Source of the DNA: Enterobacterales bacterium CwR94
GTDB taxonomy: Bacteria > Pseudomonadota > Gammaproteobacteria > Enterobacterales > Enterobacteriaceae
Assembly (NCBI GenBank): GCA_002837195.1
Contig: KZ478059.1
Coordinates: 744,001-808,000, forward strand
DNA: 64,000 nt
Direction of reading: 5' to 3'
The first letter of the stretch is position 1; each line of letters opens with the position of its first letter. Below, in pieces: positions 58,575 to 64,000 of the stretch. The notes below the pieces were generated by a model that worked only from the letters and a program-made list of their open reading frames with translations, was not told the origin of the DNA and did no database searches. The translations under genes and the position numbers were made by a program.

Positions 58575-59456
58575 CTATTTCAAATATTGCCCGCTACGCA
58601 GCGCTTCAATACGTTTATCCAACGGAGGGTGAGACATAAACATCTCACTCAGGGATTTGGATTTACCGTTGATGCAAAACGCCATCATGCTGCTGGCTTC
58701 TTGCGGCTCATAGCTGGTTTTAAGACGTTGCAGTGCAGCAATCATCTTCTCGCGTCCCACCAGCTTGGCGGAACCGGCATCGGCATGGAATTCGCGATGG
58801 CGCGAGAACCACATGGTGATAATGCTGGCCAGAATACCGAATACCATTTCAAGCACCATAGAGATCGCGAAGTACACCATCGGGTTGCCGTTGCTGTTCT
58901 CTTCACCATCACGGTTGCCAGACAAGAAGCCAGAGGCGACCTGCGCGATAATGCGTGAGATAAAGATAACGAAGGTGTTCACGACACCCTGAATTAACGT
59001 CATGGTGACCATGTCGCCATTCGCAATATGCGCCATTTCATGCGCTAAGACGGCTTCTGCCTCATCGCGGCTCATGTTCTGCAACAGGCCCGTTGAGACG
59101 GCAACCAGAGAGGCATCACGGCGTGCTCCGGTCGCAAACGCGTTAATATCCGGCGCGTGATACACAGCAACCTGCGGCATTTTCAGGCCGAGTTGTTGTG
59201 CCTGGCGCCCCACGGTCTCCATCAGCCAGCGTTCTGTTTCGTTACGCGGCTGTTCAATCACTTCACCGCCAACAGATCGCAACGCCATCCATTTTGACAT
59301 CAGCAGTGAGACAAACGCACCGCCGAAGCCAAACAGACCTGCCATGATCATCAGGCCCTGAACGCTGCTTGACTGGATCCCTGTCAGGCTGAGGATCAGC
59401 CCAAATACCAACATGACACCAAGGTTGGTGAGCAGGAAAAGCGCAATACGCATCAT
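58575..59456 (-). CDS. htpX: Membrane zinc protease HtpX
   Basis: HtpX degrades misfolded inner-membrane proteins under Cpx control and overlaps FtsH in function. The 293 residues match E. coli HtpX. Four hydrophobic segments lie at about 5-25, 33-53, 155-180 and 192-215. The zinc motif is H139-E140-MA-H143, with the third ligand Glu in '[13 protein letters not shown]'. The gene stands alone between terminators. Confidence 0.97.
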   Translation of the reverse strand: MMRIALFLLTNLGVMLVFGLILSLTGIQSSSVQGLMIMAGLFGFGGAFVSLLMSKWMALRSVGGEVIEQPRNETERWLMETVGRQAQQLGLKMPQVAVYHAPDINAFATGARRDASLVAVSTGLLQNMSRDEAEAVLAHEMAHIANGDMVTMTLIQGVVNTFVIFISRIIAQVASGFLSGNRDGEENSNGNPMVYFAISMVLEMVFGILASIITMWFSRHREFHADAGSAKLVGREKMIAALQRLKTSYEPQEASSMMAFCINGKSKSLSEMFMSHPPLDKRIEALRSGQYLK

Positions 59457-59619
59457 AAGATTTTATCGACCTCAAACAATAGAGTTAACACGGTATATAT
59501 CGTAGGGTTAACGAAATCCTTTTCAAGCGACCTTAACGTTTAACTGTCTAAAAAGACATAACTTTACATTTTGTAGCAGGTTATTCCCGCAACCCGTCGG
59601 CCTGAAAAACAGACATAAA

Positions 59620-59645
59620 AAAGGGCGGGAAATTTCCCGCCCTTT
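59620..59645. terminator. prc intrinsic terminator
   Basis: AAAGGGCGGGAAA and TTTCCCGCCCTTT form a perfect 26-bp palindrome 17 bases after the prc stop, with more As on the distal side that read as a T run on the minus strand. Confidence 0.9.
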
Positions 59646-59662
59646 GAACAGATGAAAAGCCC

Positions 59663-61708
59663 CTATTTGGCCGCCGGTTTCCCGGCTGGATCGGTCGCTT
59701 CCAAATGTGCCAGATCGATGGCAATGTTCACCGATTCGTCGAGATACGGATCGGGTTCTTTATAATCTTTGGGTACATCGTCCAACTTGGCTAAAGGCTT
59801 TTTACCTTCACGTTGCAGACGATCGTTGATGCGCGATAAACGCAGTGCATCGTCTTCGCGGTTCTCTTTTTCGCGCTGTGCAAAATTGAGTGACATCTGG
59901 TTACGTTTCGCTTTTAAAGCATTAAAACGCTCAATGTCTTTTACGATGTACTGGAACTCCGGATCTTTTGCGATGCGCGAATCATGGGCTTTGATGACCT
60001 GCCCTTCCAGCGGTTTTAAATCGCCACTTTTCACAAAGGTCGCGGCATTGATGCTGTCCCAGGGCAAGGCGTTGTCTTCAAACTTCTCACCGGTTTCAAT
60101 CGCTTCTTTCGCGGTAGGCATCAAGACATCTGGCGTCACGCCTTTACGTTGTGTACTGCCACCATTGATGCGGTAGAACTTCTGAATGGTGTATTGAACA
60201 GAGCCTAAAGCGGGCCATTCCGGGCGCAGCATCTGATCATAAATACGGTTCAGTGAGCGGTATTGCTGCACGGTGCCTTTACCAAAGGTCGGTTCGCCGA
60301 CAATCAGTGCGCGTCCGTAGTCTTGCATCGCAGCGGCAAAAATTTCTGACGCCGATGCACTGAAACGGTCAACCAGCACCACTAACGGACCTTTATAGTA
60401 AACGATTCCATCGGTATCGCTGTCTTCACGCACTTTACCGTTGTTATCGCGCACCTGCACCACCGGGCCGCTGGGGATAAACAAGCCAGAGAGTGACACG
60501 GCTTCCGTCAAAGCACCGCCGCCATTGGTACGCAAATCAATGATAATGCTGCTGACATTCTGCTTTTCCAGCTTCTGCAACTGCACTTTGACATCATCGG
60601 TCAAGCCAACGTAGAAGCCAGGAATATCCAGCACGCCCACTTTCTCTTTACCGACCGTTTTCACTGACATTTTGACAGCACGGTCTTCAAGACGAATTTT
60701 TTCACGCGTCAGCGTTACAATACGCGTCTTGGTGCCTTTACCGGCAGGCAAGACTTCCAGACGGACCTTGCTGCCTTTCGGGCCTTTAATTTTGGACACC
60801 ACATCGTCCAGACGCCAGCCAATCACGTCTTCCATCGGCTTGCCCGGCTGACCAACACCGACAATGCGATCGCCTACCGTAATGGCCTTGCTTTTGGCGG
60901 CTGGTCCACCGGCGACCATCGAGTTGATCACGGTATAGTCATCATCCATCTGCAACACAGCACCGATTCCCTCTAACGAGAGGCTCATTTCGGTATTGAA
61001 TTGCTCTGTGTTACGCGGTGACAGGTAATTGGTGTGCGGATCAATTTCATGCGCAAACGCGGTCATTGCCAATTGGAACACGTCTTCGCTGTTGCTTTGT
61101 GCTAAACGACGAATGGCAAAGTTATAACGCTTGGTGAGAATTTCGCGGATCTCTTTCTCTTCTTTCCCGGTGAGTTTGAGACTTAATTCATCAAACTTCA
61201 CCTTGGCATCCCACAGCGCGTCCAATTCAGCCTGATCCTTTGGCCACGGCGCTTTGCTGCGATCGAGATCGATAGTGTCATTGCCGTTGAAATCCATCGG
61301 CTTTTCTAACACTTTCAGCGCATATTGATAGCGCTCAAACCGGCGCTTTTGCGCCAGGTTATAGATTTCGTAGAACACCGTTAACTTACCGGTTTTCAGC
61401 TCATCGCCCAAGACGCCTTTTTTCGGAGCAAACTGAGCAACGTCTGACGCCAACAGCAGATTATGGCTGTAATCGAGCAGATTAAGATAACGGTCGAAAA
61501 TTTTAGCGGAGAAATCCGCATCCAGTTCAAACTGGCGATAGTGTGAGCGGGTAAAGCGCGACGCGACACGTTCACTAACGGTTGCGTGCTGCGGTTCCTG
61601 CTGCAGTTGCGGAATCTGATCCGCGCGCGTAATCGCGTCAGAATTGGCAAACGCCTGGCCTGCTAAAAGCAGCCCAGCGATTGCCGTGGTTCTAAAAAAA
61701 GTGTTCAT
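59663..61708 (-). CDS. prc: Tail-specific periplasmic protease Prc (Tsp)
   Basis: Prc trims the C terminus of FtsI and degrades MepS (with NlpI), lipoproteins and tagged proteins. The ATG at 61708, after GGAGG, gives 681 residues (E. coli 682). A signal peptide covers about 1-22. A PDZ domain lies at about 235-325. The serine-lysine dyad is in DRFSASASE and PTFGKGTVQ (about 450 and 475). The C-terminal helical domain contains DUF3340. The frame extending to 61756 is not supported. It is cotranscribed with proQ 19 bases upstream. Confidence 0.97.
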   Translation of the reverse strand: MNTFFRTTAIAGLLLAGQAFANSDAITRADQIPQLQQEPQHATVSERVASRFTRSHYRQFELDADFSAKIFDRYLNLLDYSHNLLLASDVAQFAPKKGVLGDELKTGKLTVFYEIYNLAQKRRFERYQYALKVLEKPMDFNGNDTIDLDRSKAPWPKDQAELDALWDAKVKFDELSLKLTGKEEKEIREILTKRYNFAIRRLAQSNSEDVFQLAMTAFAHEIDPHTNYLSPRNTEQFNTEMSLSLEGIGAVLQMDDDYTVINSMVAGGPAAKSKAITVGDRIVGVGQPGKPMEDVIGWRLDDVVSKIKGPKGSKVRLEVLPAGKGTKTRIVTLTREKIRLEDRAVKMSVKTVGKEKVGVLDIPGFYVGLTDDVKVQLQKLEKQNVSSIIIDLRTNGGGALTEAVSLSGLFIPSGPVVQVRDNNGKVREDSDTDGIVYYKGPLVVLVDRFSASASEIFAAAMQDYGRALIVGEPTFGKGTVQQYRSLNRIYDQMLRPEWPALGSVQYTIQKFYRINGGSTQRKGVTPDVLMPTAKEAIETGEKFEDNALPWDSINAATFVKSGDLKPLEGQVIKAHDSRIAKDPEFQYIVKDIERFNALKAKRNQMSLNFAQREKENREDDALRLSRINDRLQREGKKPLAKLDDVPKDYKEPDPYLDESVNIAIDLAHLEATDPAGKPAAK

Positions 61709-61727
61709 GCCGTGGTCGGCCTCCGTT

Positions 61728-62417
61728 TCAGAACTGCAAGTGTTCTGCGCGTACAATCAAAGCCAAACCAGATGCCAGCTGGACGCGAACGCCATCTTTG
61801 CTGATCTCCAGAATGGTTGCGTCCATCGCATCTTTCCCCGCTTTCACTTTAATGGCCTGGCCGACCTGAAGTGCAGCAGTGTCTGTGACGGGCTTAAGTG
61901 CGGGTTGTTGCGCTGGCGCGGAGGGTTTTGCCTGACGCGGTGGCTTATTCGTGCGCGGTGCTTTACGGGCTTCACCTTGCGCTGCGTCACGCTGTGGCTG
62001 AGGCTTACGTGGGCGGCGTGGCGCGCTCTCACCGGTTTCGCCTGCAGCTTCACGTTTTTTCGCTTGCTGCTGCGCACGCTGTGCCTGAACGCGGGCTTTC
62101 GCTTCTTCTAATTGCGTGCGCGCATGTTCAACATGCTGTTCTTCCAGCGCACCACAATCGTTCCCGTCCAGATCCACGCGGATAGCACCGGCTTTCACAC
62201 CGTGCAGGTAGCGCCAGCTGGAGGTATACAGGCGCAAAGCAGAACGAAGCTGAGTTTTACTCAGGTTCTCTTCGCCTTGAACGCGATCCACGAGGTCTTG
62301 AAAAATACCGATCTTTAACGGCCGGGCTTCACCTTCTGCGGCGAAACATTGCGGAAAACGTTCCGCCAGCCATGCAATGACTTCTTTACTGCTCTTCAAC
62401 TTAGGTTGATTTTCCAT
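61728..62417 (-). CDS. proQ: RNA chaperone ProQ
   Basis: ProQ is a global RNA-binding protein that recognises structured 3' ends and sRNAs. At 229 residues (E. coli 232) it has the N-terminal FinO/ProQ domain (about 1-120, 'LTFGYQ'-type region '[22 protein letters not shown]'), a long Ala/Lys/Arg/Pro-rich linker (about 125-180) and a C-terminal Tudor/KOW-like domain ('[22 protein letters not shown]'). It is the first gene of proQ-prc. msrC is upstream on the same strand, 96 bases away. Confidence 0.96.
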   Translation of the reverse strand: MENQPKLKSSKEVIAWLAERFPQCFAAEGEARPLKIGIFQDLVDRVQGEENLSKTQLRSALRLYTSSWRYLHGVKAGAIRVDLDGNDCGALEEQHVEHARTQLEEAKARVQAQRAQQQAKKREAAGETGESAPRRPRKPQPQRDAAQGEARKAPRTNKPPRQAKPSAPAQQPALKPVTDTAALQVGQAIKVKAGKDAMDATILEISKDGVRVQLASGLALIVRAEHLQF

Positions 62418-62513
62418 GAAATTTCCTGATTACAACGGATTTGCCGACCAGCGCAGGCATGAACAGGCGACATTATAATGACCCCATCGACAATTGCCAT
62501 GCCTGACAGCGCG

Positions 62514-63014
62514 TTAGGTGCGTTTCATCTGCAGAAATATTTCTAAATCTGTTTCTGCCAATACCTGACACAGCCCGTCGGTCAAGGTACGCAGCCCCGT
62601 TTCATCATCAGCATCAAAACGGCTGTATACCGTGCTATCGATATCCAGAACCCCTACGCAGACGCCATTGACTGTTAATGGCAGGACAATTTCGGCGTTG
62701 CTGGCGGCATCGCAAGCAATGTGGCCCGCGAATGCATGAACATCCGCCACGCGCTGCACTTCACCGGTTGCCATGGCCGTGCCGCACACGCCTTTACCTA
62801 CGGGGATCCGTACACAAGCAATTTTGCCCTGAAAAGGCGCTAATACCAGCGTATTCTCTTCCGTCAGCAGATAGAAACCCGCCCAGTTCACGCCTTCCAG
62901 ACGCTCGTATAACAACGCACTGCAGTTGCCGAGTACCGCTAAAAAACTTCTCTCACCTGCCAGTAGCGCGGTCATGTCGCGATTCAGATCCGCGTAAAAT
63001 TCTTGTTTTGTCAT
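62514..63014 (-). CDS. msrC: Free methionine-R-sulfoxide reductase MsrC (YebR)
   Basis: A 166-residue GAF-domain protein that reduces free methionine-(R)-sulfoxide. The three cysteines Cys67, Cys77 and Cys101 are spaced 10 and 24 apart, the same as the catalytic set of E. coli MsrC. The substrate pocket 'NWAGFYLL' and 'LDIDSTVYSRFD' are conserved. It is divergent from letA, with 217 bases between. Confidence 0.96.
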   Translation of the reverse strand: MTKQEFYADLNRDMTALLAGERSFLAVLGNCSALLYERLEGVNWAGFYLLTEENTLVLAPFQGKIACVRIPVGKGVCGTAMATGEVQRVADVHAFAGHIACDAASNAEIVLPLTVNGVCVGVLDIDSTVYSRFDADDETGLRTLTDGLCQVLAETDLEIFLQMKRT

Positions 63015-63121
63015 TCAATAACCATTATGAAAACAGATTGTTGTTGCACTGGCGCAATGGCCAAACGGTAAAATAAGCATGAAAAGTAAAGGCGGATAAG
63101 TGAATGATCCCCTCACTTCAT

Positions 63122-63203
63122 ATACCCTTAGCCGCTGAACCGAGGGTATTTTTCCAACTTTTCGCACTCCCTGTCTCAACAGTGACGCAATCCGTTTGCG
63201 TCA
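63122..63203 (+). promoter_or_regulatory. Hairpins in the letA leader
   Basis: ATACCCT and AGGGTAT (about 63124-63151) form a seven-base stem followed by TTTT, which looks like a weak terminator. TGACGCA-ATCCGTT-TGCGTCA (63183-63203) is a second stem about 30 bases before the letA start. Together they could form an attenuator; nothing known matches. Confidence 0.4.
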
Positions 63204-63231
63204 GGTAGCCGGGCCAACGTATATCAGGATT

Positions 63232-64000
63232 ATGAAAATACACGCCATCAGCCACGCGCTACCTCAAGAACGTTATCAGCGTTGCCCGCAATGCGATACC
63301 CTTTTTTCCTTACCGAATGTGAAATCCACACAGTCTGCACACTGCCCGCGTTGCAACGCCAAAATTTTGCAGGGTCGCGACTGGTCGATTACGCGTCTGA
63401 CAGCCATGGCCGTCGCCATGATTATTCTGATGCCGCTGGCGTTCTCTGAACCGCTGATGACCATTCGCCTGTTGGGCGCACGCATTAGTGCTTCCTTGCT
63501 GGAAGGGATTTTGCAAATGGCCCGTGCTGGCGATGTTATCGCAGCGGCGATGGTGGCGTTTTGCAGCATTGGTGCGCCCGTTACCCTTGCCGCCTCGTTA
63601 TTGTATCTGGTGATTGGGCATCGTCTGGGAATGAATTTGCGGCCCGTGTTATTGATGCTGGATAAGCTCAAAGAGTGGGTGATGCTGGACATCTATTTAG
63701 TCGGCATTGCTGTTGCCACCATCAAAGTCAAAGACTATGCCGAAATCAACATCGGCCATGGGTTGGTTGCATTTATCGTGCTAACGGTGGTCAGCGTTGT
63801 CACGTTGATTCATCTGAACATGGAACAACTCTGGCAGCGCTTTTATCCACAGCCCGATGCCCTGGTACCCGCAGCCTCGCTTCAGGTCTGTTTAAATTGC
63901 CATTATACCGGACAGCCTGATGATAAATGCCGCTGCCCACGCTGCCACACCCCGTTGCGCTTTCGCCGACGCCACAGTTTGCAAAAATCCTGGGCGGCCT
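63232..64000 (+). CDS. letA: LetA (YebS), lipid-transport membrane protein, N-terminal part
   Basis: The window ends after 256 codons; E. coli LetA has 427 residues. The ATG at 63232 follows an AGGA motif. A zinc ribbon (CPQC...CPRC at about 18-41) is followed by hydrophobic segments of the first PqiA domain (about 50-185), with '[21 protein letters not shown]'. A second zinc ribbon (CLNC...CPRC, about 220-237) begins the next PqiA domain. LetA and LetB (YebT) move phospholipids between membranes. letB should follow outside the window. Confidence 0.95.
   Translation, partial: MKIHAISHALPQERYQRCPQCDTLFSLPNVKSTQSAHCPRCNAKILQGRDWSITRLTAMAVAMIILMPLAFSEPLMTIRLLGARISASLLEGILQMARAGDVIAAAMVAFCSIGAPVTLAASLLYLVIGHRLGMNLRPVLLMLDKLKEWVMLDIYLVGIAVATIKVKDYAEINIGHGLVAFIVLTVVSVVTLIHLNMEQLWQRFYPQPDALVPAASLQVCLNCHYTGQPDDKCRCPRCHTPLRFRRRHSLQKSWAA

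Overview
The window is chromosomal core DNA of a gammaproteobacterium in the order Enterobacterales. Nearly every protein can be read as an ortholog of an E. coli or Salmonella gene. The CspC translation looks identical to the E. coli protein, and GapA, MinD, MntP, ManXYZ and Prc are close. The gene order differs from E. coli K-12: blocks that lie at about 26-28 min and 40-41 min in E. coli form one run here (minE next to rnd, yeaH next to nhaP2/dadXA, ychJ-purU-tRNA-Tyr next to xthA). nhaB, gdhA and mgrB are not at their E. coli positions. I infer a member of Erwiniaceae (Pantoea/Erwinia-like) or a close relative, but only at moderate confidence. I saw no prophage, insertion sequence, integrase or CRISPR array.

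Layout. 1-3.4 kb: start of rssA, ychJ, purU, a stringent-type promoter driving two identical tRNA-Tyr genes followed by about 172-bp tRNA-derived repeats (the E. coli tyrT/rtT architecture), then xthA-nudG. 3.4-11.1 kb: ynjH, topB, selD, ydjA on the minus strand and sppA, ansA, pncA on the plus strand. 11.1-18.7 kb: yeaC-msrB, gapA, yeaD, mipA and the yeaG-yeaH stress kinase operon behind a sigma-54 promoter. 18.8-26.7 kb: nhaP2 (cvrA), an unrecognised 74-residue protein, a Bcr/CflA-type exporter, the D-alanine catabolic pair dadA-dadX, ycgB (SpoVR family). 26.7-31.9 kb: fadR, dsbB, ycgN, ycgM, ycgL and the division-site operon minCDE. 31.9-46.1 kb: rnd, fadD, yeaY, tsaB, yoaA, yoaB, yoaH, pabB-nudL, sdaA, pdeD, yoaE. 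46.1-51.5 kb: manXYZ, yobD, mntP and rlmA. 51.5-57 kb: a second FtsI-type transpeptidase (PBP3SAL type), cspC with a shortened yobF, a metallo-beta-lactamase-fold hydrolase, yebO, yobH, kdgR. 57-64 kb: yebQ, htpX, prc, proQ, msrC and the start of letA (yebS).

Several neighbouring genes share a theme. FadR controls fatty-acid genes such as fadD. yeaG, yeaH and ycgB form a protein trio that is one operon in many bacteria. Prc, the extra PBP3 and HtpX all act in envelope growth or quality control. DadA/DadX and SdaA deaminate amino acids.

There is no obvious large undescribed system. The most unusual signals are small: a tRNA-like structured RNA module behind the tRNA-Tyr genes; paired MntR-like boxes, an antisense terminator and a possible antisense small gene in front of mntP; the SSD motif of the extra PBP3; the shortened yobF and missing mgrB; and structured leaders before yoaE, nhaP2 and letA.
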